A DNA stretch of 43,234 nucleotides from Saccharospirillaceae bacterium (lineage in GTDB: Bacteria; Pseudomonadota; Gammaproteobacteria; Pseudomonadales; Natronospirillaceae). Position numbers and translations under genes: made by a program. The DNA is taken from NCBI GenBank assembly GCA_007116635.1, contig SKIB01000070.1:1-43234 (forward strand). The letters run 5' to 3'. The notes below the pieces were generated by a model. That model saw only the letters and a list, made by a program, of their open reading frames with translations. It ran no database searches and was not told where the DNA came from. Below, one piece after another: positions 15,715-26,666 of this stretch; position 1 is the first letter of the stretch, and the number at the start of each line of letters is the position of its first letter.

Positions 15715-16335
15715 TTAGCTGCCAGTAAGCCAGCCTTGGCAGGCCTTGGCCATGGCATTGCGTCGCCAAAACAGCTGCCACTGGCTGCCGCCTAATTGCC
15801 GCCATAAATAGGCCGAACGGATGCCAAACAGCAGCAGCATGCGGATCTTGTCGGCATTGGCCTGTTGTTGCAGCAGCTGTGGGTCACCAATTACCTGAAT
15901 GCGATGACCCAGGGGGCTGATGCTGTTCTGATAGGCCTCAGCCAGGCCGCCGATCAGACTGGGGTGCTGGCTCTGTTCAAAGTAGTTAAGCTGGCGCTGT
16001 ACCTTTTGCAGCTCTTGGCCTAGGCGCTCTAGGGCTTGGTCATTTTTGCGCAGCCGCGCCGATAAATGCAGCAGACTGACAAAATAACGCAGGCTGTGTT
16101 GGCTGAGTTGACCTTGGTTTTTGTTCAGTAGCGCGCGCAAGGCGACCAAGCCTTCACGCAATGAGCTTGCGCCCTGATAGAGTTGCTCTGTGGACTCGGG
16201 GTTGGTATTGAGGGTGCTTTCCACCGCTAAGGACAGCAACCCAGGGTCAAATTCTTTGCCCGTGGCCAAGCGGTCAACCAGCTGGGCAGCCTGCATACAG
16301 CCAGCCAGGGCTAGGCATTGATCGGCTAAACTCAT
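15715..16335 (-). CDS. hflD: HflD, high frequency lysogenization protein homologue
   Basis: A 206-residue helical protein matching HflD/YcfC, which in E. coli binds lambda CII and lies at the inner membrane. The start [24 protein letters not shown] is characteristic, and [23 protein letters not shown] near the C-terminus is conserved. The ATG at 16335 follows GGGAGG by 4 nt and overlaps the mnmA stop by ATGA. The cellular role apart from phage is unclear. The order nudJ-mnmA-hflD is as in E. coli, where purB follows; here the downstream gene is the sulfotransferase instead. Confidence 0.93.
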   Translation of the reverse strand: MSLADQCLALAGCMQAAQLVDRLATGKEFDPGLLSLAVESTLNTNPESTEQLYQGASSLREGLVALRALLNKNQGQLSQHSLRYFVSLLHLSARLRKNDQALERLGQELQKVQRQLNYFEQSQHPSLIGGLAEAYQNSISPLGHRIQVIGDPQLLQQQANADKIRMLLLFGIRSAYLWRQLGGSQWQLFWRRNAMAKACQGWLTGS

Positions 16336-17426
16336 GCGTCCTCCCAATTAAAGGTCTGTTCAATAATGGCGCCGCCCAGGCATACCTCGCCCTGATAAAA
16401 AACCGCCGATTGCCCAGGTGTCATGGCGCGCTGAGGCTGACTAAAGCTGAGCCAGTAACCCTGATCGTCCTGATGCAATTGGCAGGCTTGGTCGGGCTGG
16501 CGGTAACGGTGCTTACAGAGCAGTTGGTTGCTGGCTGGCGCTTGGTCACTGATCCAAAAGGGTTGGCTGATGCGCATGGCGTTGCGGTACAGCAGCGGAT
16601 GCTCGCCCTGAACCACGATCAATTGGTTGTTGCTCAGATCTTTGTCGGCCACAAACCAGGGATCCGTGCCGTGGTTGCGAGTGCCGCCAATGCCAAGACC
16701 CTGGCGCTGACCCAGGGTGTAATACATCAGGCCCTGGTGGCGGCCCATGAGTTCGCCTTCAGGGGTGACCATGTCGCCAGGCTGAGCCGGTAGGTACTGC
16801 TGCAAGAAGTCACGAAAGCGTCGCTCGCCAATGAAGCAAATGCCGGTAGAGTCTTTTTTGCGCGCCGTGGCCAGACCTAACCGCTCGGCAATGGCTCGTA
16901 CTTCAGGCTTTGCCAGTTCGCCAACAGGAAATAGGGTTTTACTTAGGGCTTGATGGCCGACAGCATGCAAAAAATAGCTCTGGTCTTTGTTGTCGTCTAG
17001 GCCACGCAGCAGGGCGGCGCGCTGTTGAAACTCACCGCGGCGGCAATAATGGCCTGTAGCAATCCAGTCTGCTCCTAGGCTCAGGGCATAATCCAAAAAA
17101 GCACGGAATTTGATTTCACGGTTACAGAGAATGTCGGGGTTGGGGGTACGACCGGCCGAATATTCAGCCAAAAAGTGCTCAAAAACATTGTCCCAGTACT
17201 CGGCGGCAAAGTTGGCCTTATGCAGGTGAATGCCCAGCTTGTCGCAGACCGCCTGAGCATCGGCCAGGTCTTCTTTGGCGGTGCAGTACTCGGTGCCGTC
17301 GTCCTCTTCCCAGTTTTTCATGAACAGGCCTTCAACCTGGTAGCCTTGCTGTAGGAGCAGATAGGCGCTGACCGAGCTGTCGACTCCGCCGGACATGCCG
17401 ACAATCACTTTTTGCTGTGGTTTCAT
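16332..17426 (-). CDS. mnmA: MnmA, tRNA-specific 2-thiouridylase
   Basis: At 364 residues it is close to E. coli MnmA (368). It adds sulfur at C2 of U34 in Lys, Glu and Gln tRNAs with ATP. The PP-loop GMSGGVDSS is at residues 10-18. Cys101 in [10 protein letters not shown] and Cys197 in [12 protein letters not shown] are the catalytic pair. Further matches are [17 protein letters not shown], and [11 protein letters not shown]. It overlaps nudJ by ATGA upstream and hflD by ATGA downstream, forming a three-gene coupled block. Confidence 0.97.
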   Translation of the reverse strand: MKPQQKVIVGMSGGVDSSVSAYLLLQQGYQVEGLFMKNWEEDDGTEYCTAKEDLADAQAVCDKLGIHLHKANFAAEYWDNVFEHFLAEYSAGRTPNPDILCNREIKFRAFLDYALSLGADWIATGHYCRRGEFQQRAALLRGLDDNKDQSYFLHAVGHQALSKTLFPVGELAKPEVRAIAERLGLATARKKDSTGICFIGERRFRDFLQQYLPAQPGDMVTPEGELMGRHQGLMYYTLGQRQGLGIGGTRNHGTDPWFVADKDLSNNQLIVVQGEHPLLYRNAMRISQPFWISDQAPASNQLLCKHRYRQPDQACQLHQDDQGYWLSFSQPQRAMTPGQSAVFYQGEVCLGGAIIEQTFNWEDA

Positions 17427-17857
17427 GCTGGGACTCCAAAATTGTGAATCATCTGCAAGGGGTAGGCCTGCTGCTGTTGATGGTGCTCGATGGCGGCCAG
17501 CACCAGAGGCGAGCGCAGGGGCAGAGTGTTGAGTTCATCGAGGCTTAACCAATCGGTGCGCTCGATGTCCGGGTCCAGCTGATGGCTGATTTGCCCCAGA
17601 CTTTTGGCTGCAAAACAGACGCGGCAATAGGTTTGGCCATTGGCTGCTAGATAGCTGTACAGGCCAATCAGATGCAGCAGCTCGACTTGATGGCCGGTTT
17701 CTTCCAAGCATTCGCGCTGGGCGGCAGCGGTTAGGCTTTCGCCGTTTTCCACATGGCCTGCTGGTTGGTTCCAAACCAGACCCTGTGCTTTGTCTTCTTG
17801 CACCATGAGGTACTTGCCCTGATCTTCAACCACCAGAGCCACGGTTAGATGTTGCAT
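17423..17857 (-). CDS. nudJ: NudJ, Nudix phosphatase
   Basis: A 144-residue Nudix hydrolase. The Nudix box runs from Gly34 in GHVENGES through RECLEETGH at residues 48-56, with the catalytic REXXEE pattern complete. In E. coli NudJ hydrolyses thiamine diphosphate precursors and nucleotides, and sits directly before mnmA, as here. This synteny is the main reason to prefer NudJ over a generic Nudix protein. Its start is divergent from fabV. Confidence 0.92.
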   Translation of the reverse strand: MQHLTVALVVEDQGKYLMVQEDKAQGLVWNQPAGHVENGESLTAAAQRECLEETGHQVELLHLIGLYSYLAANGQTYCRVCFAAKSLGQISHQLDPDIERTDWLSLDELNTLPLRSPLVLAAIEHHQQQQAYPLQMIHNFGVPA

Positions 17858-18045
17858 GCTTGCATGACCAAAAAAGTTAGCAGGATCAAAAATTTAACTC
17901 CCATTATAGATATTTTGCTGCGCGATGTCTGTTACTCAGGCGTCAGATCGGCCGCCTGGCTGAGCCATTGTTGTCAATTTGGCAAATTTACTGTGCTCAA
18001 GAGCGGTTTTTTTATGGCCATAGATTGGCTACACTGCCGCAACCC

Positions 18046-18075
18046 AAACAAGAATCTAATCGAAACAAGAATCTA
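18046..18075 (+). repeat. 13-bp direct repeat in the fabV leader
   Basis: AAACAAGAATCTA occurs at 18046-18058 and exactly again at 18063-18075, offset by 17 bp, ending one base before the AGGA Shine-Dalgarno at 18077-18080. The position would suit an operator or an RNA-level control. Confidence 0.7.
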
Positions 18076-18088
18076 TAGGACGCCCGTT

Positions 18089-19267
18089 ATGATCATTCAA
18101 CCCAAGGTTCGTGGTTTTATTTGCACCACCGCTCACCCTAAGGGCTGCGCCGAGAACGTGCGCCAGCAAATTGCCTATGTGCAACAGCAACAGCCTGTGT
18201 CCAACGGCCCAAAGCGAGTGTTAGTGCTAGGCTGTTCCACGGGTTATGGTTTGGCCTCGCGCATTGTCTCAACCCTGGCCTTTGGCGCTGACAGCGTCGG
18301 TGTGATGTTTGAAAAAGAGCCAACCGAGCGCAAGACTGCCTCGGCGGGCTTTTACAACAACATGGCGCTGGAGCAAGCTGCCCAGGCGGCGGGCCGTAAG
18401 GCTGTAACCTTAAACGGTGACGCCTTCAGTCAAGAAATTAAGGATCAGACCATTGCCGCCATCAAAGAGCACCTAGGCCAGGTTGATCTGGTGGTTTATT
18501 CCTTAGCAGCGCCAAGACGCAAAGACCCAGTAACTGGCGAGATTTACAACTCTGTGCTCAAGCCGGTGGGCGAGGCCGTGACCCGCAAGACCTACAACAC
18601 CGACAGCAAACAGGTGCATGAAGTGACTCTGGAACCGGCGAGCGAAGAAGAAATTCAGGCCACGGTTAAGGTCATGGGCGGTGAGGACTGGCAGTTATGG
18701 ATGGACCAACTGCAGCAGGCTGGGGTGCTGGCCCAAGGGGTACAAACTCTAGCCTATACCTACATTGGTAAAGAGATTACTTGGCCCATCTATGGCAAGG
18801 CCAGCATTGGCAAGGCCAAGGAAGATCTCGACCGTGCCGCCGGTGAAATCAGCCAGCAGCTGTCAGGCTTGGGTGGCCAAGCACGAGTGGCGGTGCTCAA
18901 GGCACTGGTGACTCAGGCGTCCAGCGCCATTCCGGTGATGCCGCTCTACATTTCTCTACTCTACAAAGTGATGAAAGAGCAAGGCAGCCATGAGGGTTGC
19001 ATTGAGCAGATCTGGCGCTTATTGGGCGAAGAACTCTATGCTGGCCGAGCACCTACTCTGGATGAGCAAGGCCGAGTGCGAGTGGATCTGTGGGAGTTGG
19101 ACGATAAGGTGCAATCCGAAGTAGAAGCCTTGTGGCATCAAGCCACGACCGACAATGTTAGCCAGCTGGCCGATGTTGCCGGCTATCAGCAGGACTTCTT
19201 CCGCCTGTTCGGCTTTGACTGGCCAGGTGTGGATTATCAGGCCGATCTGGACCCAAGAGAAATCTAA
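18089..19267 (+). CDS. fabV: FabV, enoyl-ACP reductase (trans-2-enoyl reductase)
   Basis: A 392-residue enoyl-ACP/CoA reductase of the FabV type, the last step of fatty acid elongation. The start MIIQPKVRGFICTTAHPKGC matches known FabV, so the long upstream in-frame extension is rejected; AGGA lies 8 nt before the ATG. Cofactor motif GCSTGYG is at 48-54. The active-site Y-X8-K pair is Tyr235 and Lys244 in WPIYGKASIGKAKED. FabV is typically less sensitive to triclosan than FabI. It is followed one base later by the lactonase gene, probably co-transcribed. Confidence 0.96.
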   Translation: MIIQPKVRGFICTTAHPKGCAENVRQQIAYVQQQQPVSNGPKRVLVLGCSTGYGLASRIVSTLAFGADSVGVMFEKEPTERKTASAGFYNNMALEQAAQAAGRKAVTLNGDAFSQEIKDQTIAAIKEHLGQVDLVVYSLAAPRRKDPVTGEIYNSVLKPVGEAVTRKTYNTDSKQVHEVTLEPASEEEIQATVKVMGGEDWQLWMDQLQQAGVLAQGVQTLAYTYIGKEITWPIYGKASIGKAKEDLDRAAGEISQQLSGLGGQARVAVLKALVTQASSAIPVMPLYISLLYKVMKEQGSHEGCIEQIWRLLGEELYAGRAPTLDEQGRVRVDLWELDDKVQSEVEALWHQATTDNVSQLADVAGYQQDFFRLFGFDWPGVDYQADLDPREI

Positions 19268-19268
19268 C

Positions 19269-20276
19269 ATGTCCAGAGCAGAGGCCATTGTCGGTGGCTA
19301 CCATGGCCAGCTGAGTTATGTGGTGCGCGACTCGGGTCAGTGGCAGTTGCGCGGCCAAATGCCAACGGTGCCAGCGCCCAGCTTTGTGCTGGTGGATGAG
19401 CAACAACCCTGGCTGTGGGTGCTGAACGAAGGCGAGCAGGACTCGGAGCTGTTGCTCTACCAACTGGGTTCAGGCTGGCCGCTGCGTCTTTTAGCACGGG
19501 CTAAGACTCAGGGCCAGGGGCCTTGCGCGCTGCTCAGCTGGCAGGGCCGGATTTACCTCTGTCACTACGGCTCTGGTCAGCTGGAGGCCATGCACTTTGA
19601 TGGCCAGCAATTGAGTACCCAGGCACTGTGGACGGCCACGGGCCAAGGCGCTTGCCCTGAGCGCCAGGCCAGCCCGCATTTGCACCATCTGCTGCCGACC
19701 CCGGACGGTCAGGCATTGCTGGCGGCGGACCTGGGCAGCGATTCCTTGCATCTGTTAAGCCCAGAGTTGCAATTATTGCAATCCATTGCTTGTCCTGCTG
19801 GCAGTGGCCCTAGGTCACTGCTGTGGCAGGGGCATGATCTATGGGTGACCTATGAGCTTAGCGACCAACTGGCTCGTTGGCGCTGGCAGAGTGGCCAGTT
19901 AATCCCTCTTGATCTGGTGGCGGCTCATGATGCTGCTGTAGGCGACTCAGTCGATTCGAGCGGCCATTCCGCGCCCCGAAATTACCCCAGTATGGCATTG
20001 CTGCTCGACGATCAGCTGTGGTTGGCCAATCGCGGTTTGGATCGTTTGGATGTCTTTGCCAGTCAGACGGCGGAGCATCTGTTTAGCCGGTCGCTCATGG
20101 GGCTCTTTCCCAGGCACATGCAGGCGGTGCCCAGCCTTAATGGCCTTGAGCTATTGATTGCTCAGCAGCTCAGCCATCAATTGGAAGTCTTGGCAGTCAA
20201 CAGTGGCGACCATTACTGCCTGGCGGTCAATAGCCCGACTATGGTTTGCTTGCTGCCTGAGGCGTTCTGGTTGTGA
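19269..20276 (+). CDS. Beta-propeller lactonase-family protein (Pgl-like)
   Basis: A 335-residue protein of the PF10282 seven-bladed propeller lactonase family, which includes YbhE-type 6-phosphogluconolactonase. Family-like motifs are the SPHLHHLLPTPDGQALL block at 135-151, DLGSDSLHLL at 154-163, GPRSLLW at 180-186, and the QPWLWVLNEGEQDSELL blade near 46-62. No signal peptide is seen, so it is probably cytoplasmic. Whether the substrate is 6-phosphogluconolactone is not clear, as sequence divergence is marked. The start is 1 base after the fabV stop. Confidence 0.7.
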   Translation: MSRAEAIVGGYHGQLSYVVRDSGQWQLRGQMPTVPAPSFVLVDEQQPWLWVLNEGEQDSELLLYQLGSGWPLRLLARAKTQGQGPCALLSWQGRIYLCHYGSGQLEAMHFDGQQLSTQALWTATGQGACPERQASPHLHHLLPTPDGQALLAADLGSDSLHLLSPELQLLQSIACPAGSGPRSLLWQGHDLWVTYELSDQLARWRWQSGQLIPLDLVAAHDAAVGDSVDSSGHSAPRNYPSMALLLDDQLWLANRGLDRLDVFASQTAEHLFSRSLMGLFPRHMQAVPSLNGLELLIAQQLSHQLEVLAVNSGDHYCLAVNSPTMVCLLPEAFWL

Positions 20277-20278
20277 GC

Positions 20279-20881
20279 TTAGGGGTAAAAACTAAACTCA
20301 AGCAGTTCTTGGCGCTGGCAACTGTGCTGCCCAGGTAGGCACAGTTGCCAACTCAGCTGTTGTTGGCCACTGGGCATGCCCTGTTTAAACTTGGTTAACC
20401 GGAACTCGGGGCGGCCTTCGAGCAGATTGCTGTTTAAAAAGTCGAGGTTGGCATGGTCTGGGCATAGACTTTTCTCAGCGTCCTCGAAGTAAAAGCAACC
20501 ATTAACCTGGCCTTGTTCCAGGGTTAGCTGGTCGGCATTGCTTTCTAGCCAGGCGCGGCTAGGGGGCAAGAGGCAGCTCAGTTCATTGGCATTGGTATAC
20601 AGGCAACTACCCTTTAATTCGGTCTGCTCCTGAGTGAGTAAATGACTAAAGACGGTTTGATTGCCTAGCTTTAGGCTTAAGTGGGTGTTTTTACCCTGAG
20701 CACTGACTTGCCAATTCAGCGGCGTGCTAGGTTGCCAAACCAAGGGCTGGTCACTGGGCGGTAGGGTGCTCCAGCTGGAATCAATGATTTGATGATTGAC
20801 CATGTCATCAATGGGCATGCAGCCAGCAGCCAAGGCGGTTAGAGCAATAAAACCAATCAGAAAATATCGCCTCACACTCAT
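20279..20881 (-). CDS. Uncharacterised lipoprotein
   Basis: A 200-residue protein with an N-terminal lipobox (ALTALAAGC) and lipidated Cys21; Met at +2 gives no inner-membrane retention signal. Six further cysteines lie in the mature part, suggesting disulfides in the periplasm. No family was recognised. The AGGAG at 20882-20886 directly abuts the ATG at 20881 but lies 6 nt before an in-frame GTG at 20875, so the GTG may be the true start, shortening the protein by two residues. It lies 6 bp after folM on the same strand, so it is probably co-transcribed with it, and is convergent with the lactonase gene. Confidence 0.7.
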   Translation of the reverse strand: MSVRRYFLIGFIALTALAAGCMPIDDMVNHQIIDSSWSTLPPSDQPLVWQPSTPLNWQVSAQGKNTHLSLKLGNQTVFSHLLTQEQTELKGSCLYTNANELSCLLPPSRAWLESNADQLTLEQGQVNGCFYFEDAEKSLCPDHANLDFLNSNLLEGRPEFRLTKFKQGMPSGQQQLSWQLCLPGQHSCQRQELLEFSFYP

Positions 20882-20887
20882 CTCCTG

Positions 20888-21577
20888 CTAGAGCAAATGG
20901 CGTCCGCCATTTAGGTCAATAAAGCTACCGGTAATATAGGGGTTGCTGAGCAAAAAATCGACGGCTTGCACCACAGTTTGATAGCCTGGTTCAATGCCTA
21001 GGGCCGATTTTTTAAGCCTGGACTGGCGATAAGCCTGATCATCATGGTCGTTAAACTTAATCAGGCTGGGGCGGATGCCATTGACTCGCACTCTCGGGGC
21101 CAGCATGGCGGCAAAGGACAGGGTTAGGTTGTCCAGGCTGGCTTTGCTGGCAGCATAGGCCAAATGTTTACTGCTGCCTTTGCTGGCGACATAGTCGGAT
21201 AAATGAATGATTGACCCCTGAGCTTGCTGCAAGGCAGGTGCAAGTTGCTGATTCAGCAAGTAGGGCACCTTAGCGTGGATCAGTTGCATGCGGTCAAACA
21301 GCTGCTCTAGGTTTTCACTTTTTGCCTCGCTGGCCCAGTCGGAGGCGTTGTGAATCAAGGCTTTAATCTGTTTAAGCTCCGCTAATTCGTTTTGCCAGTG
21401 AGCCAAGGAGTTTGGATCATAAAAATCAACCTGTGTCAGGCGTACGCCAAGTTTTTTTAGCTGATCCAGGCTGGCTCGCTCGGTGCGATAGCTGCCCCAA
21501 ACGGTTTCGCCACGGCTGGCAAAATGGATGGCAAGCTCAAGGCCAATGCGTTGGCCAACTCCAGAAATGATGATCAT
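20888..21577 (-). CDS. folM: FolM, dihydromonapterin reductase
   Basis: A 229-residue SDR protein closely resembling E. coli FolM. The cofactor motif SGVGQRIG is at residues 5-12, HNAS at 76-79, Ser127 in HLSDYV, and Tyr141-x3-Lys145 in YAASK. The motif APRVRVNGIRPSLIKFNDHDD and the terminal DLNGGRHL are hallmarks of FolM. It reduces dihydromonapterin to tetrahydromonapterin, completing a route for which FolE and FolX are also in this window. The start at 21577 gives MIIISGVGQ; an upstream extension is not conserved. The Shine-Dalgarno is weak. Confidence 0.92.
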   Translation of the reverse strand: MIIISGVGQRIGLELAIHFASRGETVWGSYRTERASLDQLKKLGVRLTQVDFYDPNSLAHWQNELAELKQIKALIHNASDWASEAKSENLEQLFDRMQLIHAKVPYLLNQQLAPALQQAQGSIIHLSDYVASKGSSKHLAYAASKASLDNLTLSFAAMLAPRVRVNGIRPSLIKFNDHDDQAYRQSRLKKSALGIEPGYQTVVQAVDFLLSNPYITGSFIDLNGGRHLL

Positions 21578-21713
21578 AAAATATATCCAACAATTGTTAA
21601 TGAATTGAGTGGCAAAATTGCAAAGCCCTACTAAGCTCAAAATATACGCCTACAACCCACCTAATGGTTTGCCCTAGAGGTTGGCTGTGGATATCAGTCT
21701 ATCGGAGGTTAGT

Positions 21714-23336
21714 ATGACATTAAAAAATAAAGCCATCATCATTGTTGCTGGGGTGTTTGTTGCTATGTTGGTGGTGATGCTGGTGGGGTTGTTTACCATG
21801 CGTGCCATGAGTGGTAATGACAATAAATCGCGCATCATCCAGCTCACCTCTAGTGCCTACAGTACTGTGGTACAGCTGGAAAATATGGCGCGCCAGGGGT
21901 ATTTGGCTGAAGATCAGGCCCAAGAAATTGCCATTCGTATCTTACGGGAAAATAAATACAACCCCTCGGAATATGTCTGGGTGACGGATGAAAATTTCAC
22001 CTTTTTGGCCACGCCTCACGACCCCGATCTGCACGGTGGCAGCTTCATGGACTTTTTGGATGCCAGTGGTGGCAGTATTGGCAGGGTGATTGAACGGGCT
22101 CTGGCCGGTCAGGGCAATCGTTTGATCGAGTATTATTGGACCAGTGAGCGTGATGGACGAGTGGTTGAGTTGCTGTCGGTTGCTCAGCGCACCCCGCATT
22201 GGGGCTGGGTAGTAGGCAATGGTGTCAGCTTCGCCGAAGCCAATGAGCGCTTTTGGCAGCAAGCACGCTGGCAGGTGATCATCTGCCTGTTGCTAACGGC
22301 TTTGGTGGGTGGCGCTATTTTTGTCTTGCTGCGTGGTATCGTTAGCGATCTGGGTGGTAATCCTTCTGATGTACGCACACAGGCTTTGGCTATGGCTCAG
22401 GGGGATCTGAGTAAGCCTTTGGAGGTGCAGCTAGGTGATAAAAGTAGTTTGCTTTACTCAATGGAGCAAATGCGAATCAGTTTAAATGGTATGGTGGCCA
22501 ATATTCGTGACTTTTCACAACGAGTGAAGTCTGCTGCTGAGTCCATGGCGGAAGTAAATGAACAAACCCTACATGGGGTTGAGCAGCAAACCATGGAGTT
22601 GCACAGCTCGGCCACTGCTATGAATCAAATGACTTCTACTCTTGAAGAGGTTGCCCGCAATACGCAAACCACTGCCGATGCTTCTCAAAGTGCGCGCGTT
22701 GAAGCTAAAGATGGCACCTCAGTGGTCACCTCTACTATTAAAGTTATTGAAAAGTTAGCACAGGAGGTGACCTCATCTTCGCAGGCCATCAGCAGGGTTA
22801 AAGAAGACACTGATCAGATTGACAGTATTTTGCAGGTCATCGAAGGCATTGCCGAGCAGACCAACTTGCTGGCGCTGAATGCAGCCATTGAGGCGGCCCG
22901 TGCCGGCGACAGTGGTCGTGGCTTTGCTGTGGTGGCTGACGAAGTGCGTAGTCTGGCAAGTCGAACCAAGGATTCAACCACTGAGATCAAATCCATGATC
23001 GAACGCTTGCAGTCCGGCGTTGAGAGCGCAGTTGGTGCAATGCAGCAGAGCACTAAGGGCACGGATGAAAGCGTCAGTCAGGCTAAGTTAGCCGGAGAAA
23101 AGCTGTCCATTATTGCCAAGGCGGTGGCCATGATTGATGAAACAGCACAACAGATCGCCGTGGCTACTGAGCAGCAAACCACGGTTTCGCGTGACATTAA
23201 TCAAAGCATTCACAACATCAGTGATGTGGCTTCACACACGGCAGAGATTGTGGGTCAAAGTGTGAGTACTGGCCGTGATCTGACCAAGCAGAGCCAAGAA
23301 TTAATGGCCCTGGTGGGCAAGTTTAGGACCGATTAG
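21714..23336 (+). CDS. Methyl-accepting chemotaxis protein with single Cache domain
   Basis: A 540-residue chemoreceptor. Membrane segments lie at ~8-28 and ~187-207. Between them is an sCache_2-like periplasmic domain ([23 protein letters not shown] at ~86-108, then [11 protein letters not shown]), of the type that often binds small carboxylates. A HAMP region follows, then the signalling domain with hairpin tip near 376-415 ([34 protein letters not shown]). It has no C-terminal pentapeptide for CheR tethering. The ATG at 21714 is set by GGAGG at 21704-21708; an upstream in-frame TTG is rejected. No chemotaxis phosphorelay gene is nearby. Confidence 0.93.
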   Translation: MTLKNKAIIIVAGVFVAMLVVMLVGLFTMRAMSGNDNKSRIIQLTSSAYSTVVQLENMARQGYLAEDQAQEIAIRILRENKYNPSEYVWVTDENFTFLATPHDPDLHGGSFMDFLDASGGSIGRVIERALAGQGNRLIEYYWTSERDGRVVELLSVAQRTPHWGWVVGNGVSFAEANERFWQQARWQVIICLLLTALVGGAIFVLLRGIVSDLGGNPSDVRTQALAMAQGDLSKPLEVQLGDKSSLLYSMEQMRISLNGMVANIRDFSQRVKSAAESMAEVNEQTLHGVEQQTMELHSSATAMNQMTSTLEEVARNTQTTADASQSARVEAKDGTSVVTSTIKVIEKLAQEVTSSSQAISRVKEDTDQIDSILQVIEGIAEQTNLLALNAAIEAARAGDSGRGFAVVADEVRSLASRTKDSTTEIKSMIERLQSGVESAVGAMQQSTKGTDESVSQAKLAGEKLSIIAKAVAMIDETAQQIAVATEQQTTVSRDINQSIHNISDVASHTAEIVGQSVSTGRDLTKQSQELMALVGKFRTD

Positions 23337-23366
23337 CGGTGAGATGACCTAGCGGTGCGATGACCT
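23335..23366 (+). repeat. 16-bp tandem duplication across the chemoreceptor stop codon
   Basis: AGCGGTGAGATGACCT (23335-23350) is followed by AGCGGTGCGATGACCT (23351-23366), one mismatch. The first unit begins inside the TAG stop of the Cache chemoreceptor. Confidence 0.7.
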
Positions 23367-23381
23367 AGTTGCATTATTGAT

Positions 23382-24065
23382 CTAGCTGCGAAGCTTTGGC
23401 CTGGCACCTAAACCCTTTGGTGCTCTTGGCCTGTCAGCTGGGTTTTTCAACCCCTTGCCTGACCTCTGGTTGGGCTTTTTGCTTTTTAGGTTTTGATTTA
23501 GCAATTGCTCTAGGCTCTGCTGATCAAGATTGAGCAGTCGTTGCTCGCCGGGCTGCAAAGCGCCAAGCTGCCAAGGGCCGATCTGGGCACGAATCAGCCG
23601 CAGGGTGGGAAAGCCAACCGCAGCGGTCATGCGCCTTACCTGACGATTGCGTCCTTCTTTAATGGTCAGGGCAATCCAACTGGTTGGTATCTGGGCACGA
23701 TAGCGCACAGGAGGATGACGAGGCCAAAGATGATGAGGCTCTTTTATGGCTAGGCACTGAGCTGGCCTAGTGAGTCCGTCTTTTAGATTTACTCCTTGGG
23801 TTAGTTGATTGATGGCATTTTGGCTGATGTTACCCTCTACTTGCACCCAATAAGTTTTAGCTAATTTAAAGTCTGGGTGGCTGATGGCTTGTTGCAGTCG
23901 GCCATGGGCTGTCAGTAGTAGTAAGCCCTCGCTGTCATAATCAAGTCGGCCAGCAGGGTAAATCCCTGGAATGTTGATGTGGTCAGCCAGAGTGCTTTTA
24001 TTGTCTACAGGGCTAAATTGACTCATCACTTGAAAGGGTTTGTTAAAAAGAAGAAGTTGGATCAT
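23382..24065 (-). CDS. rluE: RluE-type 23S rRNA pseudouridine synthase (RsuA family)
   Basis: A 227-residue pseudouridine synthase with catalytic Asp42 in PAGRLDYDSEGLLLLT, KTYWVQVEG and the GRNRQVRRM signature near 139-147. It lacks an N-terminal S4 domain, as does E. coli RluE, which modifies U2457 of 23S rRNA. A basic Lys/Arg/Pro-rich tail follows the catalytic domain. In E. coli rluE is divergent from icd and next to nudJ; here it is likewise divergent from icd, but six kilobases separate it from nudJ. Confidence 0.93.
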   Translation of the reverse strand: MIQLLLFNKPFQVMSQFSPVDNKSTLADHINIPGIYPAGRLDYDSEGLLLLTAHGRLQQAISHPDFKLAKTYWVQVEGNISQNAINQLTQGVNLKDGLTRPAQCLAIKEPHHLWPRHPPVRYRAQIPTSWIALTIKEGRNRQVRRMTAAVGFPTLRLIRAQIGPWQLGALQPGEQRLLNLDQQSLEQLLNQNLKSKKPNQRSGKGLKNPADRPRAPKGLGARPKLRS

Positions 24066-24095
24066 AAAATTGAGACAAACCTTGAGTTCTGCCGC

Positions 24096-24129
24096 TTGAC
24101 TATTCTAAAAAACACTTGGCTGCTATACT
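24096..24129 (+). promoter_or_regulatory. Candidate extended -10 promoter for icd
   Basis: TGCTATACT at 24121-24129 matches an extended -10 (TGnTATAAT). A TTGACT at 24096-24101 resembles a -35 but its 22-bp spacing is too long, so recognition would depend on the extended -10. The icd start lies ~90 bp downstream. Confidence 0.45.
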
Positions 24130-24206
24130 TGCCAGCGCTTTGGTGTGGGCTGACTATTATTGCAGTCTTTGCGCATGAATACAGCCCATGAATCCGGACA
24201 TAATAA

Positions 24207-26450
<2,244 letters not shown>

Positions 26451-26497
26451 TTGGTTAGCTGCTTTGCTAGCAGCCTATAGCCTTGTTTGACACATTA

Positions 26498-26532
26498 AAC
26501 GCCTCATTACTTAGGTTTTGAGGCGTTTTTTT
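26498..26532 (+). terminator. Rho-independent terminator of icd
   Basis: Stem AACGCCTCA (26498-26506) and TGAGGCGTT (26519-26527), 12-nt loop, followed by seven T (26526-26532), 48 bp after the icd stop. Confidence 0.9.
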
Positions 26533-26618
26533 GTGCTCGAGTGCACAGGAATTGAAGAGTCTTTATTGGCAGATCTCATTGTTGTGCACTGCTTCAGGTT
26601 TTATTAACGGATTTCAAT

Positions 26619-26654
26619 TATTGTTGTCTATGCATACTGCGTAAACCAACAATA
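26619..26654 (+). promoter_or_regulatory. Inverted repeat in the chitinase leader
   Basis: TATTGTTG (26619-26626) and CAACAATA (26647-26654) form an 8-bp inverted repeat with a 20-nt spacer, ending 12 bp before the chitinase ATG and overlapping its probable AAGAGA Shine-Dalgarno region edge. It could be an operator or leader hairpin. Confidence 0.45.
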
Positions 26655-26666
26655 AAGAGATTTATT

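Noticed and set aside
17849-18088. 80-codon N-terminal extension of FabV
   Set aside because: Known FabV begins MII.PK.RGF, which is present at 18089 with a Shine-Dalgarno; the extension covers the nudJ-fabV promoter region.
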